Below, piece by piece: positions 34,241 through 42,174 of a stretch of DNA of 58,962 nt (position 1 is its first letter; each line of letters begins with the position of its first letter). The DNA lies in NCBI GenBank assembly GCA_016213405.1, contig JACRAM010000078.1:1-58962 (forward strand), given 5' to 3'. Both the position numbers and the translations under genes were made by a program. The notes below the pieces were generated by a model. It ran no database searches. It saw only the letters and a list, made by a program, of their open reading frames with translations, and was not told the DNA's origin. This stretch comes from Bacteroidota bacterium (GTDB lineage Bacteria; Bacteroidota; Bacteroidia; Palsa-948).

Positions 34241-35092
34241 CACTATCATTTTCTCAATCGGTACAACTAAAATTCCCTGTGCTCCATTGTCTTTTAACTG
34301 CTCAATTATTTCCCAGAATTTTTCTTCATCAATTACCGAATGCAAAGAACTCCATCCTTTTTCTGCCAAAGGTAATATGGTAGGGCTTTTCATTCCCGGA
34401 AGGATTTTACAGATAGCATCCAGCTTTTCATTTGGAGCATTGAGCAAAACATATTTATTGTGGCGGGATTTCTTCACAGCTTTAATTCGGAACAATAATT
34501 TTTTCAGTATAGCAGATTTCTCTTTGTCTAATTTTGTTCCTGAAACAAAAACGGCTTCTGATTTCATCACAACTTCCGTTTCTTTGAGACCGTTGGCAAA
34601 CAATGTGCTTCCTGAACTTACCAAATCACAAATCGCATCAGCCAATCCTACGCTGGGCGCAATCTCCACCGAACCGCTCACCGTTTCAATCTTCGCCTCC
34701 ACTTTTTTCTTCTTCAGATATTTTGAAAGAATGACAGGATAGCTCGTTGCAATTTTTTTTCCACGAAGTTCTTTGATGGATTTGTATTCCGCATTCTTCG
34801 GAACAGCAATGGACAAACGGCATTTTCCAAAACCGAGTTTCTCCACCACTTTCAGTTTTTTGTTGGTCTCGTAAATAATATTTTCGCCTACAATTCCCGC
34901 ATCGGCAACACCGTCTTCTACGTATTGTGGAATATCGTCATCGCGCAAAAACAAAACTTCCAGCGGAAAATTATATGCTTCTGAACGGAGTTTGTTCAGT
35001 CCGTTACTGAGCTCAATGCCTGACTCACGAAGTATCTTAATTGAATCTTCGTAAAGACGTCCTGATTTTTGAATTGCAATTTTTAGTTTCAT
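34238..35092 (-). CDS. hisG: ATP phosphoribosyltransferase, long form
   Basis: A 284-residue first enzyme of histidine synthesis, joining ATP and PRPP. At this length it is the long form with a C-terminal ACT-like regulatory domain, so feedback inhibition by histidine is expected. It shows LKIAIQKSGRLYEDSIKIL, VEDGVADAGIVGENII, the PRPP-binding ICDLVSSGSTLFANGL, and the tail GAQGILVVPIEKMIV. It is the first structural gene after the leader and attenuator. Confidence 0.96.
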   Translation of the reverse strand: MKLKIAIQKSGRLYEDSIKILRESGIELSNGLNKLRSEAYNFPLEVLFLRDDDIPQYVEDGVADAGIVGENIIYETNKKLKVVEKLGFGKCRLSIAVPKNAEYKSIKELRGKKIATSYPVILSKYLKKKKVEAKIETVSGSVEIAPSVGLADAICDLVSSGSTLFANGLKETEVVMKSEAVFVSGTKLDKEKSAILKKLLFRIKAVKKSRHNKYVLLNAPNEKLDAICKILPGMKSPTILPLAEKGWSSLHSVIDEEKFWEIIEQLKDNGAQGILVVPIEKMIV

Positions 35093-35116
35093 ATTTTAAA
35101 GGTATTAAAAACAAAA

Positions 35117-35192
35117 AGGGCTTACCTATTCGGCAAGCCCTAGATTTGATTTATTGTTTTTACACAAAACCTCATCGGCTCGCCTGTGCGAG
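35117..35192 (-). promoter_or_regulatory. his operon attenuator (pause, antiterminator and terminator hairpins)
   Basis: Three mutually exclusive folds can be read on the minus strand. Regions 1 and 2: CTCGC (35192-35188) pairs with GCGAG (35183-35179). Regions 2 and 3: GCGAGCC (35183-35177) can pair with GGCTTGC (35139-35133) with one G-U, as antiterminator. Regions 3 and 4: AGGGCTTGCC (35141-35132) pairs with GGTAAGCCCT (35126-35117), followed by TTTTGTTTTTAA, as terminator. The His codons of the leader end just before region 1. A ribosome stalled for lack of His-tRNA would hide region 1 and favour 2:3. One reaching the stop codon would cover region 2 and favour termination. Confidence 0.85.
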
Positions 35193-35225
35193 AGAATGAT
35201 GATGGTTATGTGATTGAATTTTCAT
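35172..35225 (-). CDS. hisL: His operon leader peptide
   Basis: A 17-residue open frame reading MKIQSHNHHHSLAQASR, with four His in five positions (residues 6, 8, 9, 10) and a TGA stop at 35174-35172. It lies between a promoter and an attenuator directly upstream of hisG, exactly where a leader peptide is expected. The promoter -7 box ends 8 bases before the ATG, so the peptide is read from a nearly leaderless transcript. It is too short to be found by size-filtered gene calling. Confidence 0.85.
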   Translation of the reverse strand: MKIQSHNHHHSLAQASR

Positions 35226-35233
35226 TTGATGGG

Positions 35234-35263
35234 CAAAGGTAAAAAAGTTTTTTAAAGTACAAG
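35234..35263 (-). promoter_or_regulatory. Promoter of the his operon
   Basis: On the minus strand TACCTTTG (35241-35234) matches the -7 consensus. CTTG (35263-35260) lies 18 bases upstream as a -33 box, inside the 3' end of the ABC-F gene. Transcription should start around 35229-35226, next to the leader ATG. Confidence 0.6.
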
Positions 35264-37183
35264 TCTCCCCTGCAACTCCTCCCACTTCTTCATTTCCTCT
35301 TCCAGTTGTTTTTTCAGTTTCTCGTAGTTGGCAAAAGTTTCCTTGTTATTTACAATTTCAGCGTACGCTTCGGGGTGCATCAGCTTTTCATCAATCACTT
35401 TTATTTCTGCTTCCAGTTTTTCAATTCTTCGCTCATGTTTTGAAATCTGGCTTTGAAGTTCCTTGAGAACTTTTTCCTTTTGTTTCTTTTCCCAGTTGTC
35501 TTGCTTTGGCTCCTCTTCCTCGCTTTTGATTTTTGACTTATCACTTTTGACTTCTTGTTCTATCTGCCTGAACGAACCTACTTTCCTGTCACGCAGATAT
35601 TCATTCACATCTCCGAAATGTTGTTTCACATTTCCTCCGCGGAATTCAAACACACGGTTGGTGAGCCCCTGCAGAAAATCCCGGTCGTGCGAAACGAGAA
35701 TCAATGTTCCGTCATACTGCATCAGCGCCTGCTTGAGCACATCCTTGGAACGCATGTCCAGATGGTTTGTCGGCTCATCCAGTACTAATAAAGAATGCGG
35801 TTGCAGTAAAAGTTTGCACATCGCCAATCTTCCTTTCTCTCCACCGCTCAGCACATGCACTTTTTTCTGCACATCATCTCCGCTGAAAAGAAACGAGCCG
35901 AGAATGGCGCGTAAGTTTTTCCGGCTGTCGCCTTTTGCCGATTCATCAATGGTTTCAAAAACTGTTTTATCTCCGTTCAGAATTTCCGCCTGGTTCTGCG
36001 CGTAATAACCAACCTCAACCGACTCGCCTACTTTCAGCATGCCGTCAAATTTTTCTTCTCCCACTATTAAACGGCTCATCGTGGTTTTGCCTTCCCCGTT
36101 TCTGCCCACAAATGCTATCCGGTCTTTCCGCTCTATCCTGAAATTCACATGAGAGAAAATAACTTTTTCTCCGTATTGTTTCTTCACATCTTCTGCCACA
36201 ACCACCATTCGGCTGGAACGCGGTGCCGGAGGAAATTTAAATTTGATACTTGACATATCATCTTCATCCACTTCCACAATTTCCAGTTTGTCAAGTTTTT
36301 TTATCAGCGACTGTGCGAATGCCGCTTTGTCTTTCTTCGCGCGGAATTTATTAATAAGCACTTTGGTTTTGTCAATGTACTTCTGCTGGTTCTTCGCAGC
36401 GGAAATCTGCGACTCCTTTCTCTCTTTTCTCAGCATCACATATTTGGAATAATTCGCTTTGTAATCATAAATCCTTCCCATCGTGATTTCAATCGTGCGC
36501 TTGGTGATATTATCTAAAAACGCTTTGTCGTGCGACACCATCACCACTGCGCCAAAATAATTTTTCAGAAAATCTTCAAGCCACTGAATAGATTCAATGT
36601 CGAGGTGATTCGTAGGTTCGTCCAGCAAAAGCAGATCGGGTTTCATCAGCAGAAGTTTCGCAATCTCCACCCTCATTCTCCATCCACCGCTGAACTCATC
36701 CATCATGCGGTTGAAATCCGTGCGCTCAAATCCCAACCCGAGCAGCGTGGTTTCAATATCCGCGTGAAGAGAATATCCTCCAAGCGCATTTAACCGCTCG
36801 CTATACTCATGCAGATCATGAATCAGCTGCATGTAGGCATCCGATTCATAGTCGGTGCGCGTGGCAATCTGCTCGTTCACATGCACAATTTTTTTCTCCA
36901 GCGCCTGCACTTCAGAAAAAGCCGAAGCCGTTTCATCAAACACAGTTTTGCCGAGGTTGGGCGACATATCCTGCGGAAGATATCCGATGGTAAAATTATT
37001 CGGCTTGGTCACTTCTCCGCTGTCGCATCCTTGTTCGCCCGCAATGATTTTCAGCAGCGTGGATTTTCCTGCACCGTTCCTTCCCGCCAGACCAATACGG
37101 TCCTGCTTGTTGATGAGAAAAGAAATATCCTCAAACAGCGTGCGTCCGCCAAAATGAACCGTTATGTCGTTTACCGATACCAT
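35252..37183 (-). CDS. ABC-F family ATPase
   Basis: A 643-residue soluble protein with two ABC domains and no membrane segments. Domain 1 has Walker A GLAGRNGAGKSTLLK and signature FSGGWRMRVEIAKLLL. A charged linker follows (about residues 240-310). Domain 2 has GRNGEGKTTMSRL, LSGGEKGRLAMCKLLL and LVLDEPTNHLDM. The C-terminus (about 560-643) is a coiled coil. ABC-F proteins bind the ribosomal E site and relieve stalled translation; some give antibiotic resistance, and the subtype is not settled here. A TATCTTTG -7 box lies 11 bases upstream. Confidence 0.93.
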   Translation of the reverse strand: MVSVNDITVHFGGRTLFEDISFLINKQDRIGLAGRNGAGKSTLLKIIAGEQGCDSGEVTKPNNFTIGYLPQDMSPNLGKTVFDETASAFSEVQALEKKIVHVNEQIATRTDYESDAYMQLIHDLHEYSERLNALGGYSLHADIETTLLGLGFERTDFNRMMDEFSGGWRMRVEIAKLLLMKPDLLLLDEPTNHLDIESIQWLEDFLKNYFGAVVMVSHDKAFLDNITKRTIEITMGRIYDYKANYSKYVMLRKERKESQISAAKNQQKYIDKTKVLINKFRAKKDKAAFAQSLIKKLDKLEIVEVDEDDMSSIKFKFPPAPRSSRMVVVAEDVKKQYGEKVIFSHVNFRIERKDRIAFVGRNGEGKTTMSRLIVGEEKFDGMLKVGESVEVGYYAQNQAEILNGDKTVFETIDESAKGDSRKNLRAILGSFLFSGDDVQKKVHVLSGGEKGRLAMCKLLLQPHSLLVLDEPTNHLDMRSKDVLKQALMQYDGTLILVSHDRDFLQGLTNRVFEFRGGNVKQHFGDVNEYLRDRKVGSFRQIEQEVKSDKSKIKSEEEEPKQDNWEKKQKEKVLKELQSQISKHERRIEKLEAEIKVIDEKLMHPEAYAEIVNNKETFANYEKLKKQLEEEMKKWEELQGRLVL

Positions 37184-37194
37184 AAAAAAGAGCG

Positions 37195-37202
37195 CAAAGA
37201 TA
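37195..37202 (-). promoter_or_regulatory. -7 box of ABC-F gene
   Basis: TATCTTTG on the minus strand (37202-37195), 11 bases before the ATG. No clear -33 TTTG is present. Confidence 0.5.
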
Positions 37203-37213
37203 ATTTAATGTAC

Positions 37214-37234
37214 GAGGGGGAAACTGTCCCCCTC
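37214..37234. terminator. Hairpin between TonB receptor and ABC-F genes
   Basis: GAGGGGG at 37214-37220 pairs perfectly with CCCCCTC at 37228-37234. It lies 44 bases after the TonB receptor stop and upstream of the ABC-F promoter. No T-tract follows, so termination is tentative. It resembles the GC-rich palindromes found elsewhere in the window. Confidence 0.45.
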
Positions 37235-37277
37235 TTGGAGTGGGTGAAGAGGGATGAGGGCGCGCCCAAAGAATAAT

Positions 37278-39722
37278 TTAAAAGTCAAAAGAAAGGCGCA
37301 AGGCGAATGTGCGCGGAGATTCTATTTTAAGAGGGCGCAATGAATAGCTTTTATTAAGTGCATTATTAACTATAAATGCCGCTTTAAATTTTTTGGTTAT
37401 ATCCATTCCGATGCGGGCATCCACTACCACCGTGCCGTTATCATTTGCCTTTCTGTATTTTTCAATTCCGCTGTGCATTTGCGGTTCAAACAGGTAAAAT
37501 ACTCTATCAATATTTTGCACAAAACTATAGTAACGGCAACTGCCTCCGATAAAAAATGCTTTATAACCTAATTGCATATCTATTTTTGCAATGTGCTGAA
37601 AACGGTATTTCAAAACACTATTTTTAGAATCGGTGCTGCTGGAATCATACGACAAGAGTTGCGGCTTAAGATGATTACTATCGGTGGCAAACACTTCGCC
37701 TGGATTAACGGCTTGAGGAAGCACATAGGTATAACCAGCCAAAATACTGAGCTTAAAATCTTTTGCCATCTTTCCTTCACCGGCAAGGGATAGTTCTGCC
37801 CCGCGCACACGGGTAGCGCCTGTATTCAGATATATAAATCCGTTGTCATCAATAGTGTCGCCCCACTCCAGATGGGTGCCCCATGTGCCGAAAGTAAATT
37901 CAATGGTGTTTTTATATTCCTGCCAGAATGCCGCTGCGTCAATATATCCGACAAAATTATTTATTTTAAATCCCTGCTTCAAACCAATTTCTGTATTCCA
38001 GCTTGTTTCGGGTTTTAATATGGGATTAGGGTAAATAGCTATTCCTCCGATGTCTGAACGAATATATTTTTCGGTAATCGTAGGGAAACGATACCCTTGT
38101 CCGTAGGAATAGCGCAAAAAGGTTGCTTCTGCTAATTTTAAATTTAATCCCGAACGGAAAATAGGTTTCCAAACTGATTTTTCGTCATTCATTTTAAAAG
38201 ATTCGCTTCTGAAACCGGCTGATACATTTAAGAAATCCCACAGTTTTTTATCTAACTGTGTATAAATCCCATAGTTTTCAAGATGGTTCTTCGGTAATAT
38301 TCCTTTGTAAGCTAATCCTGATTTAGAATTTGTTTGGTTTCTGATTATTCCACCGGTGATGTTTAAATCGCCAAGAGATTTTATTTGTTTTATAAATTGA
38401 TATTCAGTATACGTTACATCCGTTTCTATGGTTTGGTCGGGCATTACATTCTTGGTAGAAAAATAACGGGTGCGCAAACCGTATTTGAATCCTCCCTCTG
38501 TATAATAATTAAGAAATGGCTCCACATAATAAATGGTTTGATTCTGCAATGTCATTGTATTCGGAAATGCTCTGTAAAGCCCGGAAGTATCGTTATCCCA
38601 AATCAAAGACAAATTATTTTGTGATTTCATTAAATTACCATTGACACCAAAATTCAATCGGGGAATTTTTTTGGGGCGGTAACGAAAATTACAATTCATC
38701 CGCCTTGTTTTTTCTCCCACTTCACTATCTCTGATAGTGGTATCACTGGACCATGAACGATAACCAGGGGGACCGATAAAACCGTGGTCATAAATATCCA
38801 TACCGCCAATAACCAGGTCGGTTTGCTCAATTTTTTCGGCATACAAAAAACTTGTTCCATAAAAAGTGGCAGAGCCTTTCCACCATTTAGCGCTGTCAAT
38901 GGAAGGAGCATCATAGATGCCGGAATAGGCAGATACTTTAACTACCGGGTCTTCTTTGGGATAAGCCGTGCGGATATTTATACTTCCGCTTAATGCCGAA
39001 GAGCCATAGGTTACGGAAGATGCTCCTTTGATGATTTCTATTTGCTCCACATTTTCAAGCGGAATAAAATTCCATTCAGGGCGGCCTCCATCTCCCGCCA
39101 TGGCAGGCAATCCGTCAATCAAAATAGCTACACGGCTTCCGATACCAAAATTAAATCCGCTGCCGCCACGAATCTGCGGTTCGCCATCTAAAATATTTAA
39201 ACCGGGCGCCTGCTCTAATACTCCTTTGACATTGGTTGAATTTTTATTTTCAATCAGATTTGATTTTATTACTTCCATTGAAACTGTTATCTCTTCCAGT
39301 TTTCTCTCATATTTTCCGGCAGAAACAACCATGGTTTCCAGTTGTGTGGAGGCAGATTCTAAAATAAAATTATGTTCTGCCGCTTTCAATGAATCGCTGA
39401 TAACAACCATGGTATCTGATCTCATCCCGATGATTGAACAGATAACTGTATGCTTGCCAGGATTTAAATGTAGTTCATAATTTCCATTAATATCGCTGGC
39501 AACTCCGTGTGATTTATCTCCCGAAGAAAAAATAATTGCACCAATTATCGGTTCTTTATCTGAAACATCTGATACAACTCCTTTTAGAATTCCGTAACTC
39601 TGAGCGTGAAGGGAGGTGAGAAGTGACCCGCCTGCCAACAATATTGTCAAGAGAAGTCGGGCAGGGAAGTGAGAAGTGAGAAGTAAAAAGGTGAATAAAT
39701 AATATATATTTTTCAATCTCAT
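37278..39722 (-). CDS. TonB-dependent outer-membrane receptor
   Basis: An 814-residue receptor. The start at 39722 (MRLKNIYYLF) gives a leader ending SLHAQS; the longer frame to 39785 reads through an intergenic hairpin. A carboxypeptidase-regulatory domain (ILKGVVSDVSDKEPIIGAII) is followed by a plug (VLEQAPGLNILDGEPQIRGG, IEIIKGASSVTYGSSALSG) and a 22-strand barrel ending LRLSFDF. The substrate is not known; the overall form resembles iron-siderophore or vitamin receptors. The leader contains GC-rich and heptamer repeat-derived peptides (39613-39690). It follows a T9SS cargo gene and probably shares its transcript. Confidence 0.92.
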   Translation of the reverse strand: MRLKNIYYLFTFLLLTSHFPARLLLTILLAGGSLLTSLHAQSYGILKGVVSDVSDKEPIIGAIIFSSGDKSHGVASDINGNYELHLNPGKHTVICSIIGMRSDTMVVISDSLKAAEHNFILESASTQLETMVVSAGKYERKLEEITVSMEVIKSNLIENKNSTNVKGVLEQAPGLNILDGEPQIRGGSGFNFGIGSRVAILIDGLPAMAGDGGRPEWNFIPLENVEQIEIIKGASSVTYGSSALSGSINIRTAYPKEDPVVKVSAYSGIYDAPSIDSAKWWKGSATFYGTSFLYAEKIEQTDLVIGGMDIYDHGFIGPPGYRSWSSDTTIRDSEVGEKTRRMNCNFRYRPKKIPRLNFGVNGNLMKSQNNLSLIWDNDTSGLYRAFPNTMTLQNQTIYYVEPFLNYYTEGGFKYGLRTRYFSTKNVMPDQTIETDVTYTEYQFIKQIKSLGDLNITGGIIRNQTNSKSGLAYKGILPKNHLENYGIYTQLDKKLWDFLNVSAGFRSESFKMNDEKSVWKPIFRSGLNLKLAEATFLRYSYGQGYRFPTITEKYIRSDIGGIAIYPNPILKPETSWNTEIGLKQGFKINNFVGYIDAAAFWQEYKNTIEFTFGTWGTHLEWGDTIDDNGFIYLNTGATRVRGAELSLAGEGKMAKDFKLSILAGYTYVLPQAVNPGEVFATDSNHLKPQLLSYDSSSTDSKNSVLKYRFQHIAKIDMQLGYKAFFIGGSCRYYSFVQNIDRVFYLFEPQMHSGIEKYRKANDNGTVVVDARIGMDITKKFKAAFIVNNALNKSYSLRPLKIESPRTFALRLSFDF

Positions 39723-39744
39723 AAGTGTGGAAGCCGTGAAATAT

Positions 39745-39797
39745 TGGCAGAACGGAATGTCAGGCGTTTTCAAAACCCCCAACATTCCGTTCTGCCA
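39745..39797. repeat. Perfect 16-bp inverted repeat between T9SS cargo and TonB receptor
   Basis: TGGCAGAACGGAATGT at 39745-39760 is exactly complementary to ACATTCCGTTCTGCCA at 39782-39797. The 21-base spacer contains GTTTTCAAAAC and further partial pairing, so the whole may form one long hairpin. It lies 11 bases after the stop of one gene and 22 before the next start. It may be a transcript processing or attenuation site or a REP-like element. Confidence 0.75.
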
Positions 39798-39808
39798 CTA
39801 AGTGCATA

Positions 39809-40723
39809 TTATTTTTGAATAATAAGTTTGCCGGATTTAATTACTGTATTGCTTTCATCCGATACAGAATAAAAATACAGCCCGTCAGGAAGAGTATTTA
39901 CATTCACCACATGCGTTGCCTTTCCTATGTTTTCTTCTGCAACTTTTCTTCCGGTTACATCATACAACATAAAAAGCGCCTTTGAGTTCAATTCGTTTTT
40001 GATTACAAAATGGTCAACTGCAGGATTAGGTCCTATTGTTAACTCAAACTGTTCTTGTTCGGCTACAGCCGTTGAAGGATTAATAACCAATGCTAAATCA
40101 TCAACAAAAAGAGTGCTTCCGATACTCGCAACAAGTCCATCATTATTACTTGAAGATAACAGCCACATGGAATTAGCAACCGGATTTGTGGAGGCAGTGT
40201 AAACCAATGGAGCGGAAAACCATGTGTAAGCACCCACAGTAGTAGTAGGCGTAGCAAAGCCGCCTCTTGCAATAGTGTCTGCATTGTTGGCTGCTGATCC
40301 AAATAAAAGAAATTGTATATACCCATTTTCTCCGCCCTGAGGAGTGTATTTGTACCATCCGGTAATGCTGTCAGGTCTTAACGTATAAGGAATGCCACCT
40401 GTAAGCGCACCGGTGATTGAAGCAGGAAGCGTACCTGTAGTAGCAAAGCCGGGAACTAATACATTAAAAGGTGCGCCAATTTGTTTAGTAATCAATTTTA
40501 TGGCATAGGTTCCACTATGCTTGTCCACACCGCTTGCTTTAATGCAAGTGAAAGTTCCAAGTATGTTGGTCTGCGCATTTGCCGTATTCCAATTATCAGG
40601 CTGCTCATAACTGGGAAAACCTTGGGTTGTCCATGCTTCAAATCCCGGATTGGGCGTTGCCTGAGCCCAAAGACCTGTGATAGAAACTGAAAAGATTGAA
40701 ATGAGGGTAAAGATTTTTTTCAT
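39809..40723 (-). CDS. Secreted PCMD-like protein with T9SS type A sorting domain
   Basis: A 304-residue exported protein. The signal peptide ends GLWAQ (about residue 21). The mature part opens NPGFEAWTTQGFPSYEQPDNW, less its last residue, typical of PCMD-like carbohydrate-related surface proteins, and continues as a beta sandwich. The C-terminus carries IGPNPAVDHFVIKNE, VTGRKVAEENI and LPDGLYFYSV, a T9SS type A sorting domain. It is the first gene of a likely two-gene unit with the TonB receptor, suggesting a surface capture partner for the same ligand. Confidence 0.8.
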   Translation of the reverse strand: MKKIFTLISIFSVSITGLWAQATPNPGFEAWTTQGFPSYEQPDNWNTANAQTNILGTFTCIKASGVDKHSGTYAIKLITKQIGAPFNVLVPGFATTGTLPASITGALTGGIPYTLRPDSITGWYKYTPQGGENGYIQFLLFGSAANNADTIARGGFATPTTTVGAYTWFSAPLVYTASTNPVANSMWLLSSSNNDGLVASIGSTLFVDDLALVINPSTAVAEQEQFELTIGPNPAVDHFVIKNELNSKALFMLYDVTGRKVAEENIGKATHVVNVNTLPDGLYFYSVSDESNTVIKSGKLIIQK

Positions 40724-40956
40724 TTGAATTATTATTAGTTGTTGTTACGTTCTTCAATTTTCATTGTAAAGAAACAAAATTCTCTTAATGCCACAAGTTA
40801 TATTGCAGTATATATTAGAAACCTAATTGGCTCTTTTAACCGTTAGCCAATGAGTTGAATTGTAAAACAACCATCCTTCCTATAAGAGAAATCTTATTTG
40901 GCAGAGACTCACAGCAAGTAAATTACGCCATAATTTAGTTGTCTATATCAAGATTC

Positions 40957-40985
40957 TTTGATTACCATTCAAAGTAGTATGTTTG
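40957..40985 (+). promoter_or_regulatory. Promoter of rsmG
   Basis: TTTG at 40957-40960 and TATGTTTG at 40978-40985 are separated by 17 bases and match the Bacteroidota consensus. The ATG of rsmG is 17 bases after the -7 box. The remaining bases of the 40724-40956 gap show only A/T-rich sequence with no gene. Confidence 0.65.
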
Positions 40986-41002
40986 CCATACACCATCGTT
41001 AA

Positions 41003-41644
41003 ATGAATAATCCGCAAATAATTCATAGCTATTTTCCGAATCTTTCTGAGAAGCAAAAAGAACAGTTTGCAAAACTTGGAGGATTGTATGCAGATTGGAA
41101 TTCAAAAATTAATGTCATCTCCCGAAAAGATATTGATAATTTTTACGAGCGGCATGTGCTTCATTCGCTGGGTATAGCCAAAGTAATTTCATTCAAACCT
41201 AAAACAAAAATTTTAGATGCCGGAACCGGAGGTGGTTTTCCGGGAATTCCGCTGGCAATATTATTTCCCGAATGCGAATTTCACCTGGTTGATTCTATAG
41301 GCAAAAAAATAAAAGTGGTGAATGCTGTTACAGAAAGTTTAGAATTAAAAAACGTAAAAGGAATCTGGAGCCGGGTGGAAGAACTGAAAGAGAAATATCA
41401 TTTTGTTGTGAGCCGTGCCGTGGCTGAACTTTCTGAATTTCAGAAATGGGTGAAAGGCAAATGCCTTTCAGAGAGTTTCAATGAATTGAAGAATGGAATT
41501 CTGTATTTAAAAGGAGGAGAAATTGAAGAGGAAAAGAAAAGGATTAAGGTTGAGGTTAAGGAATTTAATTTGAAAAATTATTTTTCCGAAGAATTTTTTG
41601 AAACTAAAAAAGCAGTTTACATCTCAGCGAATCTTATTCCTTGA
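41003..41644 (+). CDS. rsmG: 16S rRNA (guanine(527)-N(7))-methyltransferase
   Basis: A 213-residue SAM-dependent methyltransferase (GidB) that modifies G527 of 16S rRNA. Signatures are the N-terminal WNSKINVISRKDIDNFYERH, the SAM-binding LDAGTGGGFPGIPLAILFP and VVSRAVAELSEF. Near the end RIKVEVKEF is coded by AAGGTTGAGGTTAAGG (41546-41561). The same 16-mer occurs inverted at 8631-8646, so it looks like a repeat-derived insertion. The last 11 bases overlap the convergent downstream gene. Confidence 0.95.
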   Translation: MNNPQIIHSYFPNLSEKQKEQFAKLGGLYADWNSKINVISRKDIDNFYERHVLHSLGIAKVISFKPKTKILDAGTGGGFPGIPLAILFPECEFHLVDSIGKKIKVVNAVTESLELKNVKGIWSRVEELKEKYHFVVSRAVAELSEFQKWVKGKCLSESFNELKNGILYLKGGEIEEEKKRIKVEVKEFNLKNYFSEEFFETKKAVYISANLIP

Positions 41645-42164
41645 AATTATCCAGCAGTTTAAGTTCTTCTTTTATTTTATCGTTCCATTTTTTCACTGCG
41701 ATCATAACAACGCCTTCACCGGTTTCATCTCTGTAATCGTTGGTTTCTTCTGTTATGTTTTCTGCCTCAGTATTGTATTTTTCCCGAAACTCCGCTTCAG
41801 GATTTAAACCGAATTTTGTTTCGCTGAATTCTTTGCGAAGTTTTCTCGCATGAACTTCGTAGATGTCAAACAATACCTGGTAATACAATAATTCATCTGC
41901 AGTTTTCGAAGCCGGTGCAATCCAGGATTTCTTTTTATCCCACACCGCGGCAATTTTAAATTTAGTTTTCTTCAGCGGGTTTGGTTTTTCATAATTTGCC
42001 TGAAGCAGGCAAAATGCTTCTCCGCTCATTCCTTTTTTTTCTTTGCCCTTAAAATCTTCCCATGAAAGAGGTTTGGTTTCTTGCCAATGAATGGTATCGT
42101 TCAAATTTTTTGATTGAGAAAAGATTACAGAAGGGAATAACAACAGGAGGAAAAGGTTTTTCAT
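41634..42164 (-). CDS. DUF922-like exported protein with degenerate zinc motif
   Basis: A 176-residue exported protein with signal peptide ending VIFSQ. The fold resembles DUF922 putative zinc proteases: IHWQETKPLSWEDFKGKE at the start and DIYEVHARKLRKEF in the middle. Active members have HEQxHFDI before that helix; here the segment reads LLYYQVLFDI, so the metal-binding His residues appear lost. It starts 10 bases upstream of nothing obvious but ends overlapping rsmG, and lies 10 bases after the ABC exporter's stop side. The inactive-protease idea is inference. Confidence 0.6.
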   Translation of the reverse strand: MKNLFLLLLFPSVIFSQSKNLNDTIHWQETKPLSWEDFKGKEKKGMSGEAFCLLQANYEKPNPLKKTKFKIAAVWDKKKSWIAPASKTADELLYYQVLFDIYEVHARKLRKEFSETKFGLNPEAEFREKYNTEAENITEETNDYRDETGEGVVMIAVKKWNDKIKEELKLLDNFKE

Positions 42165-42174
42165 AAACTGTTTT

